This document shows, in pieces, positions 37,913-51,428 of a stretch of 64,000 nucleotides of DNA. A program made the position numbers and the translations under genes. Origin of the DNA: Hermatobates lingyangjiaoensis (taxonomy: Eukaryota > Arthropoda > Insecta > Hemiptera > Hermatobatidae); the NCBI GenBank assembly GCA_026182355.1, contig JAPFBL010000599.1, positions 124,001 through 188,000 of the forward strand, given 5' to 3'. The notes below the pieces were generated by a model. It was not told the origin of the DNA and made no database searches. It saw nothing but the letters and a program-made list of their open reading frames with translations. Each line of letters starts with the position of its first letter. The stretch's first letter is position 1.

Positions 37913-40900
37913 ATATTGAGGAACTTTTAATTGTGAAAGTATAATGAATATAGGAACTTCTTATTGAGTAGGTTCTATCGATTTACAAATTTCTATGTAT
38001 TCATTTATATCTATGTATTCATGAAATGTATGTATGTATTCTAAGTTCTATGTAATTTAGAAAAACTTAATTGACAAAGTCACAGGTATTGAGGAACTTT
38101 TAATTGTGAAAATATAATGAATTTATGAACTTTCTACTGAGTAAGTTCTATAGATTTAGAAACATCTTATTGAGTAAGTTCTATGGATTTGGAAATTTCT
38201 TGTTGATAAAGTCACAGATATTGAGGAAATTTTCATTATGAAAGTATTATGAATATAGGAACTTCTTATTGAGTAAGTTATATGGATTTGGAAATTTCTT
38301 GTTGATAAAGTCATAGGTGTTGAGGAACTTTTAATTGTGAAAGTATAATGAATATAGGAACTTCTTATTGAGTAAGTTTATGGATTTAAAAAATTCCTTG
38401 TTGATTAAAGTCATAGGTGTTGAGGAACTTTTAATTGTGAAAGTATAATGAATATAGGAACTTCTTTATTGAGTAAGTTCTATGGATTTAAAAATTCCTT
38501 GTTGATAAAGTCATAGGTGTTGAGGAACTTTTAATTGTGAAAGTATAATGAATATAGGAACTTCTTATTGAGTAAGTTCTATGGATTTAGAAATTCCTTG
38601 TTGATAAAGTCATAGGTGTTGAGGAACTTTTAATTGTGAAAGTATAATGAATATAGGAACTTCTTATTGAGTAAGTTCTATGGATTTAAAAATTCCTTGT
38701 TGATAAAGTCATAGGTGTTGAGGAACTTTTAATTGTGAAAGTATAATGAATATAGGAACTTTCTTATTGAGTAAGTTCTATGGATTTAAAAATTCCTTGT
38801 TGATAAAGTCATAGGTGTTGAGGAACTTTTAATTGTGAAAGTATAATGAATATAGGAACTTCTTATTGAGTAAGTTCTATGGATTTAAAAATTCCTTGTT
38901 GATAAAGTCATAGGTGTTGAGGAACTTTTAATTGTGAAAGTATAATGAATATAAGAACTTCTTATTGAGTAAGTTCTATGGATTTAAAAATTCCTTGTTG
39001 ATAAAGTCATAGGTGTTGAGGAACTTTTAATTGTGAAAGTATAATGAATATAAGAACTTCTTATTGAGTAAGTTCTATGGATTTAAAAATTCCTTGTTGA
39101 TAAAGTCATAGGTGTTGAGGAACTTTTTAATTGTGAAAGTATAATGAATATAGGAAATTCTTATTGAGTAAGTTCTATGGATTTAAAATTCCTTGTTGAT
39201 AAAGTCATAGGTGTTGAGGAACTTTTAATTGTGAAAGTATAATGAATATAGGAACTTCTTATTGAGTAAGTTCTATGGATTTAAAAATTCCTTGTTGATA
39301 AAGTCATAGGTGTTGAGGAACTTTTAATTGTGAAAGTATAATGAATATAGGAACTTCTTATTGAGTAAGTTCCATGGATTTAGAAATTCCTTGTTGATAA
39401 AGTCATAGGTGTTGAGGAACTTTTAATTGTGAAAGTATAATGAATATAGGAACTTCTTATTGAGTAAGTTCTATGGATTTAAAAATTCCTTGTTGATAAA
39501 GTCATAGGTGGTTGAGGAACTTTTAATTGTGAAAGTATAATGAATATAGGAACTTCTTATTGAGTAAGTTCCATGGATTTAAAATTCCTTGTTGATAAAG
39601 TCATAGGTGTTGAGGAACTTTTAATTGTGAAAGTATAATGAATATAGGAAACATCTTATTGAGTAAGTTCTATGGATTTAAAAATTCCTTGTTGATAAAG
39701 TCATAGGTGTTGAGGAACTTTTAATTGTGAAAGTATAATGAATATAGGAACTTCTTATTGAGTAAGTTCCATGGATTTAGAAATTCCTTGTTGATAAAGT
39801 CATAGGTGTTGAGGAACTTTTAATTGTGAAAGTATAATGAATATAGGAACTTCTTATTGAGTAAGTTCTATGGATTTAAAAATTCCTTGTTGATAAAGTC
39901 ATAGGTGTTGAGGAACTTTTAATTGTGAAAGTATAATGAATATAAGGAACTTCTTATTGAGTAAGTTCCATGGATTTAAAAATTCCTTGTTGATAAAGTC
40001 ATAGGTGTTGAGGAACTTTTAATTGTGAAAGTATAATGAATATAGGAACTTCTTATTGAGTAAGTTCTATGGATTTAAAAATTCCTTGTTGATAAAGTCA
40101 TAGGTGTTGAGGAACTTTTAATTGTGAAAGTATAATGAAATAAGGAACTTCTTATTGAGTAAGTTCCATGGATTTAAAAATTCCTTGTTGATAAAGTCAT
40201 AGGTGTTGAGGAACTTTTAATTGTGAAAGTATAATGAATATAGGAACTTCTTATTGAGTAAGTTCTATGGATTTAAAAATTCCTTGTTGATAAAGTCATA
40301 GGTGTTGAGGAACTTTTAATTGTGAAAGTATAATGAATATAAGAACTTCTTATTGAGTAAGTTCTATGGATTTAAAAATTCCTTGTTGATAAAGTCATAG
40401 GTGTTGAGGAACTTTTAATTGTGAAAGTATAATGAATATAGGAACTTCTTATTGAGTAAGTTCCATGGATTTAAAAATTCCTTGTTGATAAAGTCATAGG
40501 TGTTGAGGAATTTTTAATTGTGAAAGTATAAATGAATATAGGAACTTCTTATTGAGTAAGTTCTATGGATTTAAAAATTCCTTGTTGATAAAGTCATAGG
40601 TGTTGAGGAACTTTTAATTGTGAAAGTATTAATGAATATAGGAACTTCTTATTGAGTAAGTTCCATGGATTTAAAATTCCTTGTTGATAAAGTCATAGGT
40701 GTTGAGGAACTTTTAATTGTGAAAGTATAATGAATATAGGAACTTCTTATTGAGTAAGTTCCATGGATTTAAAAATTCCTTGTTGATAAAGTCATAGGTG
40801 TTGAGGAACTTTTAATTGTGAAAGTATAATGAATATAGGAACTTCTTATTGAGTAAGTTCTATGGATTTAAAAATTCCTTGTTGATAAAGTCATAGGTGT

Positions 40901-43900
40901 TGAGGAACTTTTAATTTGTGAAAGTATAATGAATATAGGAACTTCTTATTGAGTAAGTTCATGGATTTAAAAATTCCTTGTTGATAAAGTCATAGGTGTT
41001 GAGGAACTTTTAATTGTGAAAGTATTAATGAATATAGGAACTTCTTATTGAGTAAGTTCTATGGATTTTAAAAATTCCTTGTTGATAAAGTCATAGGTGT
41101 TGAGGAATTTTAATTGTGAAAGTATAATGAATATAGGAACTTCTTATTGAGTAAGTTCATGGATTTTAGAAATTCCTTGTTGATAAAGTCATAGGTGTTG
41201 AGGAACTTTTAATTGTGAAAGTATAATGAATATAGGAACTTCTTATTGAGTAAGTTCTATGGATTTAGAAATTCCTTGTTGATAAAGTCATAGGTGTTGA
41301 GGAACTTTTAATTGTGAAAGTATAATGAATATAAGAACTTCTTATTGAGTAAGTTCTATGGATTTAGAAATTCCTTGTTGATAAAGTCATAGGTGTTGAG
41401 GAACTTTTAATTGTGAAAGTATAATGAATATAGGAACTTCTTATTGAGTAAGTTCCATGGATTTAGAAATTCCTTGTTGATAAAGTCATAGGTGTTGAGG
41501 AACTTTTAATTGTGAAAGTATAATGAATATAGGAACTTCTTATTGAGTAAGTTCTATGGATTTAAAAATTCCTTGTTGATAAAGTCATAGGTGTTGAGGA
41601 ACTTTTAATTGTGAAAGTATAATGAATATAGGAACTTCTTATTGAGTAAGTTCTATGGATTTAAAAATTCCTTGTTGATAAAGTCATAGGTGTTGAGGAA
41701 CTTTTAATTGTGAAAGTATAATGAATATAGGAACTTCTTATTGAGTAAGTTCCATGGATTTAAAAATTCCTTGTTGATAAAGTCATAGGTGTTGAGGAAC
41801 TTTTAATTGTGAAAGTATAATGAATATAGGAACTTCTTATTGAGTAAGTTCCATGGATTTAGAAATTCCTTGTTGATAAAGTCATAGGTGTTGAGGAACT
41901 TTTAATTGTGAAAGTATAATGAATATAGGAACTTCTTATTGAGTAAGTTTCCATGGATTTAAAATTCCTTGTTGATAAAGTCATAGGTGTTGAGGAACTT
42001 TTAATTGTGAAAGTATAATGAATATAGGAACTTCTTATTGAGTAAGTTCTATGGATTTAAAAATTCCTTGTTGATAAAGTCATAGGTGTTGAGGAACTTT
42101 TAATTGTGAAAGTATAATGAATATAGGAACTTCTTATTGAGTAAGTTCTATGGATTTAAAAATTCCTTGTTGATAAAGTCATAGGTGTTGAGGAACTTTT
42201 AATTGTGAAAGTATAATGAATATAGGAACTTCTTATTGAGTAAGTTCATGGATTTAAAAATTCCTTGTTGATAAAGTCATAGGTGTTGAGGAACTTTTAA
42301 TTGTGAAAGTATAATGAATATAGGAACTTCTTATTGAGTAAGTTCTGGATTTAAAAATTCCTTGTTGATAAAGTCATAGGTGTTGAGGAACTTTTAATTG
42401 TGAAAGTATAATGAATATAGGAACTTCTTATTGAGTAAGTTCCTATGGATTTAAAAATTCCTTGTTGATAAAGTCATAGGTGTTGAGGAACTTTTAATTG
42501 TGAAAGTATAATGAATATAGGAACTTCTTATTGAGTAAGTTCATGGATTTAAAAATTCCTTGTTGATAAAGTCATAGGTGTTGAGGAACTTTTAATTGTG
42601 AAAGTATAATGAATATAGGAACTTCTTATTGAGTAAGTTCCATGGATTTAAAAATTCCTTGTTGATAAAGTCATAGGTGTTGAGGAACTTTTAATTGTGA
42701 AAGTATAATGAATATAGGAACTTCTTATTGAGTAAGTTCTATGGATTTAAAAATTCCTTGTTGATAAAGTCATAGGTGTTGAGGAACTTTTAATTGTGAA
42801 AGTATAATGAATATAGGAACTTCTTATTGAGTAAGTTCCATGGATTTAAAAATTCCTTGTTGATAAAGTCATAGGTGTTGAGGAACTTTTAATTGTGAAA
42901 GTATAATGAATATAGGAACTTCTTATTGAGTAAGTTCTATGGATTTAAAAATTCCTTGTTGATAAAGTCATAGGTGTTGAGGAACTTTTAATTGTGAAAG
43001 TATAATGAATATAGGAACTTCTTATTGAGTAAGTTCCATGGATTTAAAAATTCCTTGTTGATAAAGTCATAGGTGTTGAGGAACTTTTAATTGTGAAAGT
43101 ATAATGAATATAGGAACTTCTTATTGAGTAAGTTCTATGGATTTTAAAAATTCCTTGTTGATAAAGTCATAGGTGTTGAGGAACTTTTAATTGTGAAAGT
43201 ATAATGAATATAGGAACTTCTTATTGAGTAAGTTCTATGGATTTAAAAATTCCTTGTTGATAAAGTCATAGGTGTTGAGGAACTTTTAATTGTGAAAGTA
43301 TAATGAATATAGGAACTTCTTATTGAGTAAGTTCTATGGATTTAAAAATTCCTTGTTGATAAAGTCATAGGTGTTGAGGAACTTTTAATTGTGAAAGTAT
43401 AATGAATATAGGAACTTCTTATTGAGTAAGTTCTATGGATTTAAAAATTCCTTGTTGATAAAGTCATAGGTGTTGAGGAACTTTTAATTGTGAAAGTATT
43501 AATGAATATAGGAACTTCTTATTGAGTAAGTTCTATGGATTTAAAAATTCCTTGTTGATAAAGTCATAGGTGTTGAGGAACTTTTAATTGTGAAAGTATA
43601 ATGAATATAGGAACTTCTTATTGAGTAAGTTCCATGGATTTAAAAATTCCTTGTTGATAAAGTCATAGGTGTTGAGGAACTTTTAATTGTGAAAGTATAA
43701 TGAATATAGGAACTTCTTATTGAGTAAGTTCATGGATTTAAAAATTCCTTGTTGATAAAGTCATAGGTGTTGAGGAACTTTTAATTGTGAAAGTATAATG
43801 AATATAGGAACTTCTTATTGAGTAAGTTCTATGGATTTAAAATTCCTTGTTGATAAAGTCATAGGTGTTGAGGAACTTTTAATTGTGAAAGTATAATGAA

Positions 43901-46900
43901 TATAGGAACTTCTTATTGAGTAAGTTCATGGATTTAAAAATTCCTTGTTGATAAAGTCATAGGTGTTGAGGAACTTTTAATTGTGAAAGTATAATGAATA
44001 TAGGAACTTCTTATTGAGTAAGTTCTATGGATTTAAAAATTCCTTGTTGATAAAGTCATAGGTGTTGAGGAACTTTTAATTGTGAAAGTATAATGAATAT
44101 AGGAACTTCTTATTGAGTAAGTTCCATGGATTTAGAAATTCCTTGTTGATAAAGTCATAGGTGTTGAGGAACTTTTAATTGTGAAAGTATAATGAATATA
44201 GGAACTTCTTATTGAGTAAGTTCCATGGATTTAGAAATTCCTTGTTGATAAAGTCATAGGTGTTGAGGAACTTTTAATTGTGAAAGTATAATGAATATAG
44301 GAACTTCTTATTGAGTAAGTTCTATGGATTTAAAAATTCCTTGTTGATAAAGTCATAGGTGTTGAGGAACTTTTAATTGTGAAAGTATAATGAATATAGG
44401 AACTTCTTATTGAGTAAGTTCATGGATTTTAAAATTCCTTGTTGATAAAGTCATAGGTGTTGAGGAACTTTTAATTGTGAAAGTAATAATGAATATAGGA
44501 ACTTCTTATTGAGTAAGTTCTATGGATTTAAAAATTCCTTGTTGATAAAGTCATAGGTGTTGAGGAACTTTTAATTGTGAAAGTATAATGAATATAGGAA
44601 CTTCTTATTGAGTAAGTTCTATGGATTTAAAAATTCCTTGTTGATAAAGTCATAGGTGTTGAGGAACTTTTAATTGTGAAAGTATAATGAATATAGGAAC
44701 TTCTTATTGAGTAAGTTCTATGGATTTAAAAATTCCTTGTTGATAAAGTCATAGGTGTTGAGGAACTTTTAATTGTGAAAGTATTAATGAATATAGGAAC
44801 TTCTTATTGAGTAAGTTCTTGGATTTAAAAATTCCTTGTTGATAAAGTCATAGGTGTTGAGGAACTTTTAATTGTGAAAGTATAATGAATATAGGAACTT
44901 CTTATTGAGTAAGTTCCATGGATTTAAAAATTCCTTGTTGATAAAGTCATAGGTGTTGAGGAACTTTTAATTGTGAAAGTATAATGAATATAGGAACTTC
45001 TTATTGAGTAAGTTCTATGGATTTTAAAAATTCCTTGTTGATAAAGTCATAGGTGTTGAGGAACTTTTAATTGTGAAAGTATTAATGAATATAGGAACTT
45101 CTTTTTTGAGTAATTTTCCAAATGGATTTAAAAATTCCTTTTGTTAGGTGTTGGGAACTTTTTTTTTGTGAAAAGTATTGAAATATAGGAACTTCTTATT
45201 GAGTAAGTTCTATGGATTTTAAAAATTCCTTGTTGATAAAGTCATAGGTGTTGAGGAACTTTTAATTGTGAAAGTATAATGAATATAGGAACTTCTTATT
45301 GAGTAAGTTCTATGGATTTAAAAATTCCTTGTTGATAAAGTCATAGGTGTTGAGGAACTTTTAATTGTGAAAGTATAATGAATATAGGAACTTCTTATTG
45401 AGTAAGTTCTATGGATTTAAAAATTCCTTGTTGATAAAGTCATAGGTGTTGAGGAACTTTTAATTGTGAAAGTATAATGAATATAGGAACTTCTTATTGA
45501 GTAAGTTCTATGGATTTAAAAATTCCTTGTTGATAAAGTCATAGGTGTTGAGGAACTTTTAATTGTGAAAGTATAATGAATATAGGAACTTCTTATTGAG
45601 TAAGTTCCATGGATTTAAAAATTCCTTGTTGATAAAGTCATAGGTGTTGAGGAACTTTTAATTGTGAAAGTATAATGAATATAGGAACTTCTTATTGAGT
45701 AAGTTCCATGGATTTTAAAAATTCCTTGTTGATAAAGTCATAGGTGTTGAGGAACTTTTAATTGTGAAAGTATAATGAATATAGGAACTTCTTATTGAGT
45801 AAGTTCTATGGATTTAAAAATTCCTTGTTGATAAAGTCATAGGTGTTGAGGAACTTTTAATTGTGAAAGTATAATGAATATAGGAACTTCTTATTGAGTA
45901 AGTTCCATGGATTTAAAAATTCCTTGTTGATAAAGTCATAGGTGTTGAGGAACTTTTAATTGTGAAAGTATAATGAATATAGGAACTTCTTATTGAGTAA
46001 GTTCTATGGATTTAAAAATTCCTTGTTGATAAAGTCATAGGTGTTGAGGAACTTTTAATTGTGAAAGTATAATGAATATAGGAACTTCTTATTGAGTAAG
46101 TTCCATGGATTTAGAAATTCCTTGTTGATAAAGTCATAGGTGTTGAGGAACTTTTAATTGTGAAAGTATAATGTATAAGGAACTTCTTATTGAGTAAGTT
46201 CCATGGATTTAGAAAATTCCTTGTTGATAAAGTCATAGGTGTTGAGGAACTTTTAATTGTGAAAGTATAATGAATATAGGAACTTCTTATTGAGTAAGTT
46301 CCATGGATTTAGAAATTCCTTGTTGATAAAGTCATAGGTGTTGAGGAACTTTTAATTGTGAAAGTATAATGAATATAGGAACTTCTTATTGAGTAAGTTC
46401 TATGGATTTAAAAATTCCTTGTTGATAAAGTCATAGGTGTTGAGGAACTTTTAATTGTGAAAGTATAATGAATATAGGAACTTCTTATTGAGTAAGTTCA
46501 TGGATTTAAAAATTCCTTGTTGATAAAGTCATAGGTGTTGAGGAACTTTTAATTGTGAAAGTATAATGAATATAGGAACTTCTTATTGAGTAAGTTCTAT
46601 GGATTTAAAAATTCCTTGTTGATAAAGTCATAGGTGTTGAGGAACTTTTAATTGTGAAAGTATAATGAATATAGGAACTTCTTATTGAGTAAGTTCCATG
46701 GATTTAGAAATTCCTTGTTGATAAAGTCATAGGTGTTGAGGAACTTTTAATTGTGAAAGTATAATGAATATAGGAACTTCTTATTGAGTAAGTTCCATGG
46801 ATTTAGAAATTCCTTGTTGATAAAGTCATAGGTGTTGAGGAACTTTTAATTGTGAAAGTATAATGAATATAGGAACTTCTTATTGAGTAAGTTCCATGGA

Positions 46901-47600
46901 TTTAGAAATTCCTTGTTGATAAAGTCATAGGTGTTGAGGAACTTTTAATTGTGAAAGTATAATGAATATAGGAACTTCTTATTGAGTAAGTTCTATGGAT
47001 TTAAAAATTCCTTGTTGATAAAGTCATAGGTGTTGAGGAACTTTTAATTGTGAAAGTATAATGAATATAGGAACTTCTTATTGAGTAAGTTCTATGGATT
47101 TAAAAATTCCTTGTTGATTAAAGTCATAGGTGTTGAGGAACTTTTAATTGTGAAAGTTTATAATAATATAGGAACTTCTTATTGAGTAAGTTCCATGGAT
47201 TTAGAAATTCCTTGTTGATAAAGTCATAGGTGTTGAGGAACTTTTAATTGTGAAAGTATAATGAATATAGGAACTTCTTATTGAGTAAGTTCCATGGATT
47301 TAAAAATTCCTTGTTGATAAAGTCATAGGTGTTGAGGAACTTTTAATTGTGAAAGTATAATGAATATAGGAACTTCTTATTGAGTAAGTTCTATGGATTT
47401 AAAAATTCCTTGTTGATAAAGTCATAGGTGTTGAGGAACTTTTAATTGTGAAAGTATAATGAATATAGGAACTTCTTATTGAGTAAGTTCCATGGATTTA
47501 AAAATTCCTTGTTGATAAAGTCATAGGTGTTGAGGAACTTTTAATTGTGAAAGTATAATGAATATAGGAACTTCTTATTGAGTAAGTTCCTTGGATTTAA
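37913..47600 (+). repeat. 99-bp satellite array 2
   Basis: About 98 units of the same 99-bp higher-order unit as array 1. Most are almost identical; recurrent variants are TTCCATGG for TTCTATGG and TTTAGAAATT for TTTAAAAATT. A short decayed patch interrupts it at 45100-45185. The opening 300 bp (37913-38290) repeats the diverged opening of array 1. Confidence 0.95.
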
Positions 47601-48300
47601 AATTCCTTTGTTATTAAATTTTTTTTAAAGGAAAACTTTTAATTTAAATATAATGAATTGGCCCTTTTATTTTGATTAAGTTCTTATGGAAAAAATTTTG
47701 GATTAAACAAATAGGTTTGAGGAACTTTAAATTGTGAAAAAAAAGAAAAAAGGAAAATTTTATTTGGGAGTGTTAGGAAAGAAATTCCTTGTTGATAAAG
47801 ATGGGTTTTGAAAGGCTTTAATTGTAAAATATTTGAATATGGAACCTTCCTTATTGATAAGTTTCCATGGGTTAAAAAATTCCTTGTTGAAAAGTTTCAT
47901 GGTTTTTAAAAGGAAACTTTTAATTTTGTTTTAAAGTTAATGAATTAGGAACTTTTTTATTTGAAAAAGTTTTTTTCTTATTGGGGATTTTTTTTTTGAA
48001 TAAAATAAAATGTTGGGAAATTTTAAAATTTTGAAAAGTAATAAGAATAAGGAAACCTTAATTGAAATTCCATTGGATTTAAAAATTCCTTGGTTTTATA
48101 AATATTAGGGGAAAGGAAACTTTTTTTGGAAAATATAAATAATTAGGAAATTCTTAAAATTGAAGAAGGTTCTATAAATTTAAAAATTTGGGAAAAGAAA
48201 AGGGTGTTAAACTTTTAATTGGGTTTAAATAAAAAAAAATAAGGAACTTCTTAATTAAAAAGTTAAATGGAAAATTTAAGAAGGAGTGTTAAACTATTCT
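47600..48300. repeat. Decayed junction of the two satellites
   Basis: Scraps of the 99-bp unit (GGAACTT, TTCCTTGTTGA, GGATTTAAAAATTCC) remain with dense indels and T, A or G run changes, and merge into the 109-bp satellite at about 48260. Either a worn array edge or poorly resolved consensus. Confidence 0.75.
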
Positions 48301-50078
48301 AAATAAGGGGGTTCTTAAAAAACACACAATGAAGAAGGATTACTAAACTAATCAAACAAAGTTAAATGAACAGAAAAAATGAAGAAGGATGTTACAACTT
48401 TCCTAAAAAGGCGGGTTCTTAAATAAACACACAAATGAAGAAGGATTACTACAACTAATCAAACAAAGTTAAAATAAAGAAAAATGAAGAAGGAGTGTTA
48501 CAACTATTCTAAATAAGTCAGGGTTTTTAAATAAACACACAAATGAAGAAGGTTACTAAACTAATCAACAAAGTTAAATGAACAGAAAAATAAAAGGAGT
48601 GTTACAACTATCCTAAATAAGGCAGGTTCTTAAAAAACACACAAATAAGAAGGATTACTAAACAAATCAACAAAGTTAAGAACAAAAAAGAAGAAGGGTG
48701 TTACAACTATTCTAAATAAGTCAGGGTTCTTAAATAAACACAAAAAGAAGGATTACTATAACTAATTAACAAAGTTAAATGAACAAAAAAATAAAAGGGT
48801 GTTAAACTATTTAAATAAGGCAGGGTTTTTAAATAAACACACAAATAAAAGGATTACTACAAACAATCAAACAAAGTTAAATGAACAGAAAAATAAGAAG
48901 GAGTGTTACAACTATCCAAATAAGCAGGGTTCCTAAATAAACACAAAAATGAAGAAGGTTACTAAACTAATCTAACAAAGTTAAATGAACAAAAAATGAA
49001 GAAGGAGTGTTACAACTATCCTAAATAAGTCAGGGTTCCTAAATAAACACAAAAATGAAGAATTACTATAACTAATCTAACAAAGTTAAATGAACAGAAA
49101 AATGAAGAAGGAGTGTTACAACTATTCTAAATAAGTCAGGGTTTTTAAATAAACACACAAATGAAGAAGGATTACTACAACTAATCAAACAAAGTTAAAT
49201 GAACAGAAAAATGAAGAAGGAGTGTTACAACTATCCTAAATAAGTCAGGGTTCCTAAATAAACACAAAAATGAAGAATTACTATAACTAATCTAACAAAG
49301 TTAAATGAACAGAAAAATGAAGAAGGAGTGTTACAACTATTCTAAATAAGTCAGGGTTTTTAAATAAACACACAAATGAAGAAGGATTACTACAACTAAT
49401 CAAAAAAGTTAAATGAACAGAAAAATGAAGAAGGAGTGTTACAACTATCCTAAATAAGGCAGGGTTCTTAAATAAACACACAAATGAAGAAGGATTACTA
49501 CAACTAATCAAACAAAGTTAAATGAACAGAAAAATGAAGAAGGAGTGTTACAACTATCCTAAATAAGTCAGGGTTCCTAAATAAACACAAAAATGAAGAA
49601 TTACTATAACTAATCTAACAAAGTTAAATGAACAGAAAAATGAAGAAGGAGTGTTACAACTATTCTAAATAAGTCAGGGTTTTTAAATAAACACACAAAT
49701 GAAGAAGGATTACTACAACTAATCAAACAAAGTTAAATGAACAGAAAAATGAAGAAGGAGTGTTACAACTATCCTAAATAAGGCAGGGTTCTTAAATAAA
49801 CACACAAATGAAGAAGGATTACTACAACTAATCAAACAAAGTTAAATGAACAGAAAAATGAAGAAGGAGTGTTACAACTATCCTAAATAAGTCAGGGTTC
49901 CTAAATAAACACAAAAATGAAGAATTACTATAACTAATCTAACAAAGTTAAATGAACAGAAAAATGAAGAAGGAGTGTTACAACTATTCTAAATAAGTCA
50001 GGGTTTTTAAATAAACACACAAATGAAGAAGGATTACTACAACTAATCTAAGAAAGTTAAATGAACAGAAAATTGAAG
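48260..50078 (+). repeat. 109-bp satellite array with a three-unit higher-order pattern
   Basis: The unit is a dimer: AATGAAGAAGGATTACTAC... (about 50 bp) and AATGAAGAAGGAGTGTTAC... (about 59 bp). From 49350, units follow a repeating order by their end: GTTTTTAAAT, GTTCTTAAAT, GTTCCTAAAT, giving a super-unit of about 325 bp twice over. The first 700 bp are error-ridden, the rest clean. The minus-strand frame at 49287-49511 is only a reading of this repeat. Confidence 0.92.
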
Positions 50079-50084
50079 AAGCAC

Positions 50085-50190
50085 TGAATAAGTTCCTAAA
50101 TTCATTATACTTTCACAATTAAAAGTTCCTCCATACATTCGCCTTTGTCGAATAGAAGTTCCTTTAATTACTGTAAGCTTTTGCCAACTA
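50085..50190. repeat. Right border of the satellite domain
   Basis: AAATTCATTATACTTTCACA, ATTAAAAGTTCCTCCATAC, ATTCGCCTTTGTCG, TTTAATTACTGTAAGC is a direct-orientation relative of 31655-31735, so both outer edges of the 18-kb satellite domain carry the same border, with monomers reversed relative to the arrays. Confidence 0.8.
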
Positions 50191-51120
50191 ATTTACTAGA
50201 TTGCAATTATTTTTTTAAATTTTTTTAAGAAAGAAAAGCTGTTTGGGTGATTTACAGACTTTGATTTTCTCCTTTTTCTAAGACTAAGAATTCTTGTAAA
50301 AAAAGACATATTTGAAAGATTATGCACAGAAAGAAAAAAATTATTGTTGTTTTTTTTAATTTTTTTTTATTTTATTAGTAAATATTTAGCCTGACTCCAG
50401 AAAATTAGGAAAATTTTGAAATCTTGCTGACCTGAGATCCAAAAATTTGTTCATCGGAATTTATGTGACTGTGGATAGATTAAATAAAGGTAAATATCTA
50501 TTATGAAAATAGAAGAGGAACGCTATAATGGACTTTTGATGTTAATTGTAAATGCTTGAAATGATGATGTGGATTATTGATTTTGATTATGATGGCAGTT
50601 AGGAGTGGGGGTGTTTGGTTGGAGGGAAAGCTTGTGTAAATCTTTTAAAGCTATTTTAAAGGCCTTTGCTGGATAGCTAGCGCTGACTCTGAACGTACTC
50701 ACGATGTAATCCGGAACACCCTCGAGGCGATCTTTTACAAACCAAACCCCCTTTGCACACTTTCACACTACACTACCTCAACTGTCACGAACTCCTATTA
50801 CTGACTTTCCACTGCACTGAGTGGCTCTAGGGGTGAGTGGGGAGGAAGCTCTAAATCCAGACAAGAAATCACTATTATCATAAGCTTCATCATGATGATG
50901 TTGAACAGCAGACTCTAACCAATGTTTATCAATTACAGAAAAAAAAAAAAAATAAAACACCAACTAAATTGCATCACGAGAGCAAACATCTGACAAATGC
51001 ATTTCTAAACGTGTAAACTCAGTTTTCCAAAATCACAAGTAGTAGATTTAAAGAAATTGTCTCATTTAGGTGTAGACTACTGTAAAACAAACTAAAAAAA
51101 AAAAAAAGATAGTCATTTAA
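50191..51120. other. Unassigned AT-rich sequence
   Basis: 50640-50840 is of higher complexity (GATAGCTAGCGCTGACTC, TACTCACGATGTAATCC), but no ORF beyond about 60 codons, no domain and no repeat were recognised. Confidence 0.45.
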
Positions 51121-51124
51121 TTAA

Positions 51125-51425
51125 CCGGCTTTAGACCTCAGGTTAGAAGAAAGGTTTCTAGATTTTTTTAGAGCCAGGCTAAATATATACGTATAACGAA
51201 CATAAAAAATAAAAAAAAAAAACAAATAATTTCTAGTCAATTTCGCACCTCAGGCTAGCAAAGTTTTTGAAATTTTCCGGGTTTCCTAAAGTTAGGCTAA
51301 CATTATAACATAGATTAAAAAATAAAAACACAATAAATAGTTTCGGGAAAATTTTGTACCTCAGGTTAGCAAGGTTTCAAAATTTTCCGGGTTTCCTAGA
51401 GTTAGGCTAAATATATACTTGTAAC
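51125..51425. repeat. Three diverged repeats of about 110 bp
   Basis: CCTCAGGTTAG, AAGGTTTC, ATTTTCCGGGTTTCCTAGAG, TTAGGCTAAATATATAC recurs near 51138, 51248 and 51358, each followed by AACAT(A/G)GA and a poly-A-rich spacer. Confidence 0.8.
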
Positions 51426-51428
51426 ATG

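Noticed and set aside
31736..47600. CRISPR-like regular repeats
   Set aside because: The whole 99 bp is repeated with no unique spacers, the unit is a monomer trimer, and the context is eukaryotic.
49287..49511. 74-codon minus-strand frame with a duplicated SSFVCLFKNP motif
   Set aside because: It is the 109-bp satellite read on the reverse strand.
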